Of a stretch of 14,354 nt of DNA, positions 1 to 6,798 are shown one piece after another. Location of the stretch: positions 1-14,354 of the forward strand of contig DASZZY010000018.1 of NCBI GenBank assembly GCA_036260395.1, given 5' to 3'. Each line of letters opens with the position of its first letter. The stretch's first letter is position 1. The translations under genes were made by a program, and so were the position numbers. The notes beneath the pieces were generated by a model that was not told where the DNA came from, made no database searches, and saw only the letters and a program-made list of their open reading frames with translations. Origin of the DNA: DASZZY01 sp036260395. GTDB lineage: Bacteria > Actinomycetota > UBA4738 > CALAEC01.

Positions 1-312
1 GCCGCGGCGCCCCTCGCGGCGGTCGCGCGGCGGCCCGTGCCCGCCCTCCGGCCTGGGCTCCGGGCGCGGGCGGGTCTCGGTGGCGGCCTCGGCCCGAGCC
101 GGCCCGTCGGAGCCGCCGGCCCGGTCCTGCCCGCCGTCCGCCTGGTCGGCGGCGCCCTGTCCGTCGCCGCCCGACCGGGCCACGATGGCTTCGATCAGTT
201 CTCCCTTCTTCAGGCGCTGATAGCCCTCGACCCCCAGGCCGGAGGCGATCTCCTGGAGCTCCGGCAGGACCTTCTGCTCCAGGGTGGCCTTGTCGACAGC
301 ACGAGACTCCAC
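1..312 (-). CDS. rho: Transcription termination factor Rho, N-terminal part (cut by the window edge)
   Basis: Rho is a hexameric RNA-dependent ATPase that terminates transcription of untranslated RNA. Only the first 104 codons are present. Residues 1-50 form the Rho_N (SAP-like helical) domain, with the run LEQKVLPELQEIASGLGVEG followed by YQRLKKGELIEAI. From about residue 50 the chain becomes low-complexity, rich in Gly, Arg, Pro, Asp and Glu, as in the long N-terminal insertions of actinobacterial Rho proteins. The ATPase core lies outside the window. Two in-frame GTG starts exist, at 318 and 312. The Shine-Dalgarno sequence AAGGAAGGAG (329-320) is 7 bases from the GTG at 312 but only 1 base from the one at 318, so 312 is preferred. 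The tal stop codon ends at 315, so rho is probably cotranscribed and translationally coupled with tal. The family call rests on the N-terminal domain and on gene order; the hallmark RNA-binding and Walker motifs are not visible. Confidence 0.85.
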   Translation of the reverse strand, partial: MESRAVDKATLEQKVLPELQEIASGLGVEGYQRLKKGELIEAIVARSGGDGQGAADQADGGQDRAGGSDGPARAEAATETRPRPEPRPEGGHGPPRDRREGRRG

Positions 313-314
313 GG

Positions 315-995
315 TCACGCTCCTTCCTTGCCCAGCTCGGGCCTGCCGAGCTTGCGCTTCAACGCCCCCCAGTCGTCGAGGAACTTCGTCATCCCGACGT
401 CGGTGAGCGGGTGCTTCACCAGCTTCTTGAACACGTCGTGCGGCATCGTGGCGATGTCCGCCCCGACCAGCGCGGACTCGACCACGTGCATCGGGTGGCG
501 GAGGGACGCCGCCAGGACCTGCGTCTCGTAGCCCTGGACGCGGTAGATCTCGCAGATCTGCCGCAGGGCGTGCATCCCGTCCGACGCGGCGTCGTCGATC
601 CGTCCGAGGAACGGCGACACGATGTACGCGCCGATCTCGGCGGCCAGGATGGCCTGCGCCGGCGAGAACGTCAGCGTCACGTTGATCTTGATCCCGTCCG
701 AGACTAGGCGCTTGCCGCACCGGAGCCCGTCGGGCGTCATGGGAACCTTCACCACCGCGTTCGGGCCGAAGGACGCCAGGCGCTTCCCCTCCTCGTACAT
801 CCGGTCGGCCTCGGGCTCCGTCGTCTCGAGCGAGACGTCCCCCTCGACCTCGGACAGGATCTCCTTCCACACCTGCTCCGGGTCGAGCTGCTCCTTGAAG
901 ATCAGCGACGGGTTGGTGGTCACCCCGGACAGCACGCCCCACCGGTTGATCTCCCGGATCTCGTCGATGTTCGCGGTGTCGAGGAACAGTCTCAT
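315..995 (-). CDS. tal: Short-type transaldolase (TalC/FSA superfamily, transaldolase subtype)
   Basis: This 226-residue protein matches the single-domain transaldolase / fructose-6-phosphate aldolase family of about 215-225 residues. Family hallmarks are LFLDTANIDEIRE at the N-terminus, GVTTNPSLI (24-32), VVKVPMTPDGL (81-91) with the Schiff-base Lys83, NVTLTFSPAQAILAA (105-119), VSPFLGRIDD (126-135), and LAASLRHPMHV (161-171). Two residues that separate the subtypes point to transaldolase: Glu57, where E. coli F6P aldolase has Gln, and Phe129, where the aldolase has Tyr. It would exchange dihydroxyacetone units between sedoheptulose-7-P and glyceraldehyde-3-P in the cytosolic pentose phosphate pathway. 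The ATG (995-993) overlaps the pgk2 TGA (994-992) as ATGA, and AAGGGGTGA (1011-1003) sits 7 bases upstream. It is translationally coupled to pgk2 and precedes rho. The family call is secure; substrate preference is inferred from two residues. Confidence 0.93.
   Translation of the reverse strand: MRLFLDTANIDEIREINRWGVLSGVTTNPSLIFKEQLDPEQVWKEILSEVEGDVSLETTEPEADRMYEEGKRLASFGPNAVVKVPMTPDGLRCGKRLVSDGIKINVTLTFSPAQAILAAEIGAYIVSPFLGRIDDAASDGMHALRQICEIYRVQGYETQVLAASLRHPMHVVESALVGADIATMPHDVFKKLVKHPLTDVGMTKFLDDWGALKRKLGRPELGKEGA
320..329 (-). promoter_or_regulatory. Shine-Dalgarno sequence that decides the rho start
   Basis: AAGGAAGGAG on the minus strand lies inside the last codons of tal. Its 7-base distance to the GTG at 312 is ideal, while the upstream in-frame GTG at 318 would be only 1 base away. 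It therefore favours 312 as the rho start. Confidence 0.6.
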
Positions 996-1963
996 CTCGG
1001 CTTCACCCCTTCGAGCTGGAGCGCCGGCTCGGCGCGCCGGGCCCTTCGTCCTCCGACCCGTCCGGTGGCCTTCTCGACCACCAGGTCGATGACGGCGGCG
1101 ATCGTCTGGTCGAGGCTGTAGCTCGCGACCACCGGCCAGTCGTGGGACAGGGCCTGGCTCTTGATGTACTTCTGGACCTTCCGGATGTTCCCGAAGTTGG
1201 CCAGGTACCGGTCGAACGGGCGGGCCGCGGAGTCCGCGGACCGGGCCTGGAAGTGGCTGCGGTGGAGCTCCTCGTCCTCGACCGTCACGATCAGCGGCAC
1301 GGCCAGCACCCGCTCGGCGAACCTCGGGACGTCGAGGAACCCGGGGACCACGTGGGCACCCTCGATGATGACGCTCGTGCCCTCGACCGCGGAGCGCTCG
1401 ATGAGCGCACGGATGCCGACCGCCACCGCCGCGGTCTGCTCGCGGAAGCCGACGATCACCCGGTCCACCGCGCGGGCCGGCGGCTCGCGGAGCGCCGAGT
1501 CGGCGTCGAACGAGGACGTGTAGAGCGTCGGCATCAGGTCGTGGGAGAACATGGCCCGCATCACCTCGCGGACCGCGTCGCTGGCGATGGCCCGGACGAT
1601 CCCGAGCCGCGCCGCGAGCTGCGTGGCGATCGTGGATTTCCCGACGCCCGTGGCGCCTCCGATCAGGATCACCAGCGGGACGTCGAGCGCGCTCACCTCC
1701 TGCCAGCGGACGAAGTTGTTGGCGTACCGGTCGCCGGCCACCTCGCCGAGAACCTCGACGGCCAGGGCCTGAAGCTCCTCGCTGGTCACCGAGGCCTTCC
1801 GCCGCTCCACGAGGACGTGCTCGATCCGCTCGGCGACCTGGTAGGACCGGTACGGCGACAGCCCGGTGACCATCACCTGGGACGCCATCAGGCCCTTCGA
1901 GTAGGGCAGGCCCGGCTCGCCGTCGGACACGATGATCTGGGGGCTGCGCTTGGCGCGCCTCAT
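992..1963 (-). CDS. pgk2: 2-phosphoglycerate kinase with N-terminal ATP-cone
   Basis: This 323-residue protein resembles archaeal 2-phosphoglycerate kinase (about 300 residues in methanogens), which phosphorylates 2-phosphoglycerate with ATP to 2,3-bisphosphoglycerate, the first step of cDPG synthesis. Residues 8-75 look like an ATP-cone: IIVSDGEPGLPYSKGLMASQ, then a helix pair up to EELQALAVEVL. A P-loop follows, GGATGVGKST (102-111, Lys109), then RAIASDAVREVMR (124-136), which fits a P-loop kinase substrate region, VIIEGAHVVPG (198-208), and RYLANFGNIRKVQKYI (252-267). No membrane segment is seen. The ATG at 1963 overlaps the cpgS stop as ATGA, and the stop overlaps the tal start in the same way. 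The ribosome site before the ATG is weak (GGGGCGG), so translation probably depends on coupling. Adjacency to cpgS strongly supports the functional call. A different small-molecule kinase in the same P-loop family is the main alternative. Confidence 0.88.
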   Translation of the reverse strand: MRRAKRSPQIIVSDGEPGLPYSKGLMASQVMVTGLSPYRSYQVAERIEHVLVERRKASVTSEELQALAVEVLGEVAGDRYANNFVRWQEVSALDVPLVILIGGATGVGKSTIATQLAARLGIVRAIASDAVREVMRAMFSHDLMPTLYTSSFDADSALREPPARAVDRVIVGFREQTAAVAVGIRALIERSAVEGTSVIIEGAHVVPGFLDVPRFAERVLAVPLIVTVEDEELHRSHFQARSADSAARPFDRYLANFGNIRKVQKYIKSQALSHDWPVVASYSLDQTIAAVIDLVVEKATGRVGGRRARRAEPALQLEGVKPR

Positions 1964-3297
1964 CGCCGTCCGCCCCGGTCCACCGCCGCCCGGGCCGCCT
2001 CGAGGAGCACGTCGGGCAGGTCCCCGTCGCCCGAGACCGTCCGGGCCCGGTTGTCGCTGAACACCACGTCGGCGCCCCGCTCGCGGGCACGCTCCACCGC
2101 CACGTCGATCGCGGCGGCCTTCAGCTCGGTGAGGAGCACGTCGTAGGCCGGCGCGGCCTCGAGATCGGCAGCCAGCCCCGCGCGGTCGGCCAGGCGATGG
2201 CTGGCGGCCACGACGGTGCAGCCCTGGTCCACCTCGAGGGATCCGACGAGCGTCGGAAGGGCGGCCTCGGGAGCCGTGGTCGTGAAGAGCACCTTCTTCC
2301 CCCTGACTTCCCCCAGCGGCGCGGGCCGGAATTCCGTAACGACGATCCGCGCGTCGGGACGAAGCCTTCGGACGTGGGATATGAGACCGGAAAGATCCTG
2401 CGGCCCGACATCTGGGCCACCTCCCATTGTAAAGACCACCACGTCGCTTAGCAATAGCCGGTAGGGGCCTAGGTATCCCCCCAGGTACTCCGCCGGCGCG
2501 TGGGCGGGGCACACCAGGACCCCGGCGTCCCAGGCGATCGGCGGGACCGCCGCGCCGCTGCCCTCCAGCACCAGCAGCCCGGCCCCGGAGTGGACCGCCA
2601 CCTCGGCCGCCTCGCGGACGTTCGAGACGAACGGGGCGCCCCCGAGCCCGCCGCCGCACCGGCGGGCCCCCACGGTGGTCACCCCCGCCGTCACCGCGTC
2701 CTCCAGGTAGTCGCTGGCCGCGTGGTCCCCGGCCCGGACCAGGTCCAGGAGGCGGTCGAGGTCGACGGACCCGGCCTCGGCGACCTGCGGGGCGGCCGGC
2801 CCGCCCCGGCCCATGGCCACGATCACCGGCCGGAGGCCGGCCCGGGCGGCCACCCGCGCGGCCTCCGCGGCGACGGCGGTCTTCCCGGTCCGCTTGCCGG
2901 TCCCGATCACCGCCAGCGCCGGCGCGTCGGGGGGCGGCCCGGAGACCGCAGGCTCCAACGCGAAGTCCGACCCCCGGTAGGGCACGCCGGAGGCGAGGCT
3001 CACCGCCGCCACGAGCATCCGTTCGCGGTACCCCAGGACCGGCTCGTCGGAGAGGTCGAGCACGACGTCCGGGCCGTGGCGGCGGATCGCGTCGCGGAGG
3101 GACGACGCCAGGTCCTGGCCCGCCAGCTCCACCGGGACCCCGTCGAGGTCGATCCGGCGGTCCGCGGACAGCTTCTCGGCGCCCCCCACGAACAGGCAGG
3201 CAACGGGCTCGTAGCCCATCGTCCGGGCGGCCGCCAGCCCCCACCTGGTGGTGGGTGGGTAGTGCTCGCCGTCGATCAGGACCAGGGAAAGGTTCAA
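1960..3297 (-). CDS. cpgS: Cyclic 2,3-diphosphoglycerate synthetase
   Basis: This 445-residue protein matches the length and landmarks of archaeal cDPG synthetase, which uses ATP to close an intramolecular phosphoanhydride in 2,3-bisphosphoglycerate. Landmarks are the N-terminal LVLIDGEHYPP (5-15), a central P-loop GTGKRTGKTAVA (132-143), ARRCGGGLGGAPF (211-223), a strand-loop LLVLEGSGAAVPP (241-253), and a C-terminal VVFSDNRARTV. It is cytosolic with no signal or membrane segment. The start is TTG at 3297. No ATG or GTG lies near it in frame and it has no Shine-Dalgarno sequence, but starting here leaves the DGEHYPP motif at the extreme N-terminus as in the family. The stop overlaps pgk2 by 4 bases, so both steps of the pathway are coupled. 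It diverges from the marP-like gene across 87 bases. A related predicted GTPase with another substrate is possible, but the neighbouring 2-phosphoglycerate kinase argues against that. Confidence 0.87.
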   Translation of the reverse strand: MNLSLVLIDGEHYPPTTRWGLAAARTMGYEPVACLFVGGAEKLSADRRIDLDGVPVELAGQDLASSLRDAIRRHGPDVVLDLSDEPVLGYRERMLVAAVSLASGVPYRGSDFALEPAVSGPPPDAPALAVIGTGKRTGKTAVAAEAARVAARAGLRPVIVAMGRGGPAAPQVAEAGSVDLDRLLDLVRAGDHAASDYLEDAVTAGVTTVGARRCGGGLGGAPFVSNVREAAEVAVHSGAGLLVLEGSGAAVPPIAWDAGVLVCPAHAPAEYLGGYLGPYRLLLSDVVVFTMGGGPDVGPQDLSGLISHVRRLRPDARIVVTEFRPAPLGEVRGKKVLFTTTAPEAALPTLVGSLEVDQGCTVVAASHRLADRAGLAADLEAAPAYDVLLTELKAAAIDVAVERARERGADVVFSDNRARTVSGDGDLPDVLLEAARAAVDRGGRR

Positions 3298-3384
3298 GAG
3301 GGTCGGGCGCGACGCGCCGGGCCCCTAGTGTACGCCCCGCGGGTTCCGGCGGCGGCCGCCCGGCCCCGTGAGAGGATTGCGCCC
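3298..3384. promoter_or_regulatory. Divergent promoter region between cpgS and the marP-like gene
   Basis: This 87-base gap must hold both promoters. On the minus strand TACACT (3332-3327) fits the actinobacterial -10 pattern TAnnnT and would start cpgS RNA about 20-25 bases before its TTG. It is the same hexamer as the strong -10 of the debranching enzyme. Read on the plus strand, the overlapping TAGTGT (3326-3331) also fits TAnnnT. Neither has a convincing -35 element. AGAGGA (3371-3376), 8 bases before the GTG at 3385, is the ribosome site of the protease gene. Confidence 0.4.
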
Positions 3385-4554
3385 GTGAACCTCCTGGACG
3401 CCGTGCTGCTCGCGCTGGTGGTGCTGTCGGTGGTCACCGGGTTCCGGCGCGGGGCGGCCCTCCAGCTGCTGACCTACGTGGGGCTCATCCTCGGGCTCGT
3501 CGCCGGGGCGTTGCTGGCGCCGGCCACCGCCCAGCTGGCCACCGACCCCTTCGCCCAGGCCACGATCGCCCTCGTGACGCTCCTGGCCCTCGCCGCGTTG
3601 GGCGACGCGGCGGGGTGGGCGCTCGGTACCCGGGCGTGGCTGGCCGCCCGCCGGAGCGCGCTGTCGCCGGTGGACCAGGCCGCCGGCTCCGTGGTGGCGG
3701 GGGTGGCCGCGCTCCTGGCGGCGTGGTTCCTAGCCTTCAACCTGGTGCAGGGCCCGTTCCCGGCCCTGTCCCGGCAGATCCGCGGCTCCGCGGTGGTCCG
3801 GGCGATCGACCACGTGCTGCCCCGGCCCCCCACGGTGCTGGCCCAGGTCCGCCAGTACCTCGACCGCTTCGGGTTCCCGGAGGTCTTCGCCGAGCTGCCG
3901 CCGCCGCCGGCCGGGCCGGTCAACCCGCCGTCGCAGGCGGAGGCTCGGCAGGCGTTCCGGGCCGCGGACCAGAGCACGTTCAAGGTCACCGGCCAGGCCT
4001 GCAACCGGATCCAGGAGGGAAGCGGGTTCATCGTCGAGCCCAGCTACCTGGTGACCAACGCGCACGTGCTCGCCGGCGTCACCTCGCCTCGGGTCCAGGC
4101 GCCCGACGGCAGCACGTTCGGCGCGACGACCGTGTTGTTCGACGACGACCTCGACCTCGCCGTCCTGCGGATCGGCGGTTCGACCACCGACCTCGACCTG
4201 GCCCGGGCGCTCGCCGACCGGGGCACGCCGGGCGCCGTCGTCGGCTACCCGGGGGGCGGCGGCCTCACCGGCGTCAGGGCCGCGGTCCGCCAGGTCATCA
4301 CCGCGCGGGGCGCCGACATCTACGGCGAGGACACCGTGACCCGCCAGGTCTACGAGCTCCAGACGGTGGTCCGGCCCGGGAACTCCGGGGGGCCGTTCGT
4401 GACGCCGGACGGCCAGGTGGCCGGCGTGGTGTTCGCCGCCTCGGCCGGGAGCGAGGGGCTGGGGTACGCGCTCACCTCCGAGCAGGTGCTGCCGAGCGTC
4501 CAGCGGGCGTTGGGCCGAACCCAGGCGGTCGACACGGGGCCCTGCCTCCGGTAG
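3385..4554 (+). CDS. marP: MarP-like membrane-anchored serine protease (CvpA-like membrane domain plus trypsin-like domain)
   Basis: This 389-residue protein has the architecture of actinobacterial MarP (Mycobacterium Rv3671c type). Four hydrophobic segments lie at about 3-20, 27-46, 57-80 and 98-121 in a CvpA/colicin-V-production-like domain, followed by a Pro-rich linker (172-182) and an extracytoplasmic chymotrypsin-fold domain. The catalytic triad is visible: His227 in VTNAHVLAG, Asp257 in FDDDLDLAVL, and Ser334 in RPGNSGGPF. Cys206 (GQACNRI) just before the protease core and Cys387 at the extreme C-terminus (GPCLR) match the terminal disulfide known to stabilise MarP. Members of this family act in acid and oxidative stress resistance and cell-wall maintenance. 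GTG at 3385 is chosen because AGAGGA lies 8 bases upstream and the hydrophobic segment begins at once; the reading frame stays open upstream, but that stretch is antisense to cpgS. The stop lies 3 bases from the convergent debranching gene. Confidence 0.87.
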   Translation: MNLLDAVLLALVVLSVVTGFRRGAALQLLTYVGLILGLVAGALLAPATAQLATDPFAQATIALVTLLALAALGDAAGWALGTRAWLAARRSALSPVDQAAGSVVAGVAALLAAWFLAFNLVQGPFPALSRQIRGSAVVRAIDHVLPRPPTVLAQVRQYLDRFGFPEVFAELPPPPAGPVNPPSQAEARQAFRAADQSTFKVTGQACNRIQEGSGFIVEPSYLVTNAHVLAGVTSPRVQAPDGSTFGATTVLFDDDLDLAVLRIGGSTTDLDLARALADRGTPGAVVGYPGGGGLTGVRAAVRQVITARGADIYGEDTVTRQVYELQTVVRPGNSGGPFVTPDGQVAGVVFAASAGSEGLGYALTSEQVLPSVQRALGRTQAVDTGPCLR

Positions 4555-4557
4555 CCG

Positions 4558-6759
4558 TTACTCCGCCATCACCACCCGGACGTCGCCCTGCTTCGAGAGC
4601 AGCGAGAAGCCGGTGGTCTGACCCTGCCGGCGGAACTCCAGGCTCAGCGAGCTCTCGCCGACCCGGAGGTCCCGGATCTCCACGCGGTTGAGCCACGGCG
4701 GCAGGCTCGGCTCGTTCACCGTCAGCAGGTTGTCCGCCGCCACCGCGGACACGCCCAGCATGGCCTGGAGGAGCAGGAACGGCGCGCCGGCGGCCCAGGC
4801 TTGGGGGGAGCACGCCAGCGGGTACTCCACCGGGGGGCTCGGCGTGCGGCGGGCGAACCCGCAGAAGAGCTCGGGCAGCCGCAGGTAGTCGGCGTGGGCC
4901 GCCACGTCGAACATCGCCGTGGCCACCCGGTTCGTCGGCCCCACGAAGCCGTAGCGCTTGAGGCCCGCGGCGATCAGCGCGTTGTCATGCGGCCACACCG
5001 TGCCGTTGTGGTAGCTCATCGGGTTGTAGGCCGCCGCCGACTTGCTCATGGTCCGGATCCCCCAGCCCGAGAACATGTCGGGCTGGAACAGCCGGGCCGC
5101 CACGCCGTCGGCCTTCTCGGGGTCGATGATGTCGCAGTAGAGCCCGTGTCCCGGATTCGAGACCGGGGTGCGGACCTGCCGCTTGTCGCCGTCCAGGGCC
5201 CCGGCGAAGTAGCGCTCGTCCTCCATCCAGAAGGCCTCGTTGAACCGCCGCCGCAACGTGGCGGCCTCCTCGTGGAGCCGGACCGAGCGCTCGCCGTCGC
5301 CGAGCGCGGCGAACACGTGGGCCATCCGCGACTTGGCCAGGTACACGTACGCCTGGACCTCGGCCAGGGCGATCGGCGGGCGGGCGGGCGTGCCGTCGGC
5401 GTGGACCACGGAATCGTTCGAGTCCTTCCACCCCTGGTTCATGAGGCCCTGCGGCGACCGGGATCGGTACTCGACGAACCCATCCCCGTCGAGATCGCCG
5501 AACTCGTCGATCCACCGGAGGGCGGCGTCGGCGGCCGGCAGCATCTCCTTCACGAACCCGAGGTCGTTCGTCCACCGGAAGTACTGGGCCAAGACGATCA
5601 GGAACCACGGCGTGGCGTCGACGGAGCCGTAGTAGGGGGTGTGGGGCAGCTGCCCCGAGGCCGCGAGCTCGCCCCGCCGGATCTCGTGGAGGATCTTGCC
5701 GGGCTCCTCGTCGCGCCAGTCGTCCACGTCGGTCCCCTGGAACGACGCCAGGACCCGGAGGCTCTCCCGCGCCGGCCGCGGGTTCAGCATCAGCATCTGG
5801 TGGGCCGTGATGAGGGTGTCGCGGCCGAACACCGCCACGTACCACGGGATGCCGGCGGCGATCACGCCGCCGTCGTCGACCCGGGTGTAGAGCGCCCGGA
5901 GGTCTCGGACCCCGCGGCGGAGGAGCTGGTCGAACAGCTCGTTGTCGGTCCGGATCGAGGTGCACTCGCGCTCCCACTCCTCGTAGGACCGTCGCTGGCG
6001 GTTCAGGGCCAGGTCGAACTCGACGGGCGCCGGCTGCTCGTCGCCCTCGAGCGGCTCGATGTGGACCGGGACGATCTTCGTCTCGTTCCGCCCCAGGCGC
6101 ACGTCGAACGTGACCCGGACCAGGTCGCCGCGCACCGACACCTCCGCGGGGGCGACGCCGAGCTCGATCCGCGTCCGCCGGACGACGCCGTCCTCGCCGT
6201 CGTAGGCGAACTCGATCGTCCGGCCGTCGACCTCCGGGGCGCGAGGGCGGCCGGGGGTCGCCCGGGCCAGGCCCCGGACCTCGAAGATGTCGGCGAAGTC
6301 GGCGGCGAAGGCCAGCTCCAGGCGGACCACCACCGGGGCGGCGTTGTAGTTCTTGAGCCGGATCCGCTCGAAGACCCGGTCCTCGATGACCCGGATCCGC
6401 CGCACGCTCACGGTGTGCTGGGGGACCGGCCCGTCCTCCCCGGGCAGTTCCGGGTTGGTGAGGTCCACGTGGGCGACGTAGGCCCGCTCCGCCGAGGAGG
6501 ACAGCAGGACCGGGTCCATGCCGGAGATGCGGAGACGGAGGTGGGACAGGTACCGGGTGTCGCGGCGGTACAGCCCCATGCCGGCCTCGCGCCGATCGTC
6601 GATGTCGCCGTGCGCGTCGGAGTACATGAAGGTCTCGGCCTCTTTCACCGCCAGGACCTTCGCCGGCAGGCCGGGTACCGCGGGAACCCGGGGGACGGAA
6701 AGAGCGCCGGCGTCGCCTCCCGGCCGCCGCCGCGAGGCCATCGAGGGCCGGTCGGCCAT
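4558..6759 (-). CDS. Glycogen-debranching-type amylo-alpha-1,6-glucosidase family protein
   Basis: This 733-residue cytosolic protein matches the bacterial family annotated as amylo-alpha-1,6-glucosidase. An N-terminal beta-rich debranching domain starts near residue 37, with KEAETFMYSDAHGDIDDRRE and GLYRRDTRYLSHLRL. An (alpha/alpha)6-barrel catalytic domain follows. Its landmarks are WYVAVFGRDTLIT (306-318), NQGWKDSND (441-449), SYHNGTVWPHDNALIA (582-597), ELFCGF (630-635) and CSPQAWAAGAPF (650-661). Such enzymes remove alpha-1,6-linked glucose from glycogen or limit dextrins, although several family members act on other glucosides. The start is placed at ATG 6759. An upstream in-frame TTG at 6795 would add 12 residues, but it is itself part of a -35 box (TTGTTC), and the -10 TACACT places the RNA start at this ATG. 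The gene follows thrB by 39 bases but seems to have its own promoter. It is convergent with the marP-like gene. Exact substrate is uncertain. Confidence 0.82.
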   Translation of the reverse strand: MADRPSMASRRRPGGDAGALSVPRVPAVPGLPAKVLAVKEAETFMYSDAHGDIDDRREAGMGLYRRDTRYLSHLRLRISGMDPVLLSSSAERAYVAHVDLTNPELPGEDGPVPQHTVSVRRIRVIEDRVFERIRLKNYNAAPVVVRLELAFAADFADIFEVRGLARATPGRPRAPEVDGRTIEFAYDGEDGVVRRTRIELGVAPAEVSVRGDLVRVTFDVRLGRNETKIVPVHIEPLEGDEQPAPVEFDLALNRQRRSYEEWERECTSIRTDNELFDQLLRRGVRDLRALYTRVDDGGVIAAGIPWYVAVFGRDTLITAHQMLMLNPRPARESLRVLASFQGTDVDDWRDEEPGKILHEIRRGELAASGQLPHTPYYGSVDATPWFLIVLAQYFRWTNDLGFVKEMLPAADAALRWIDEFGDLDGDGFVEYRSRSPQGLMNQGWKDSNDSVVHADGTPARPPIALAEVQAYVYLAKSRMAHVFAALGDGERSVRLHEEAATLRRRFNEAFWMEDERYFAGALDGDKRQVRTPVSNPGHGLYCDIIDPEKADGVAARLFQPDMFSGWGIRTMSKSAAAYNPMSYHNGTVWPHDNALIAAGLKRYGFVGPTNRVATAMFDVAAHADYLRLPELFCGFARRTPSPPVEYPLACSPQAWAAGAPFLLLQAMLGVSAVAADNLLTVNEPSLPPWLNRVEIRDLRVGESSLSLEFRRQGQTTGFSLLSKQGDVRVVMAE

Positions 6760-6766
6760 CCCCGCC

Positions 6767-6795
6767 AGTGTAGGGTCGGCCTCCGACCCGAACAA
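6767..6795 (-). promoter_or_regulatory. Promoter of the debranching enzyme gene, predicted leaderless
   Basis: The minus strand shows TTGTTC (6795-6790) as -35 and TACACT (6772-6767) as -10, separated by exactly 17 bases. The -10 is followed by 7 bases and then the ATG at 6759, so transcription should begin at or next to the start codon. No Shine-Dalgarno is present, as expected for a leaderless message. It lies in the 39-base gap after thrB. Confidence 0.6.
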
Positions 6796-6798
6796 CGA

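Noticed and set aside
315..2090. A 591-codon open frame ending in transaldolase
   Set aside because: The N-terminal 365 codons are out-of-frame pgk2 sequence; the real gene starts at the ATGA overlap at 995.
992..3244. A 750-codon minus-strand open frame running through cpgS and pgk2
   Set aside because: Only its last 323 codons are a recognisable protein; the upstream half is Arg/Pro/Gly-rich frame-shifted cpgS sequence, an effect of high GC. It is not a fusion.
2500..3384. An N-terminal extension of the marP-like protein by about 295 codons
   Set aside because: The stretch is antisense to cpgS and compositionally unlike protein; the membrane domain starts right after GTG 3385, which has a good ribosome site.
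6757..6795. TTG at 6795 as start of the debranching enzyme
   Set aside because: It coincides with the -35 element of a promoter whose predicted RNA start is at ATG 6759.
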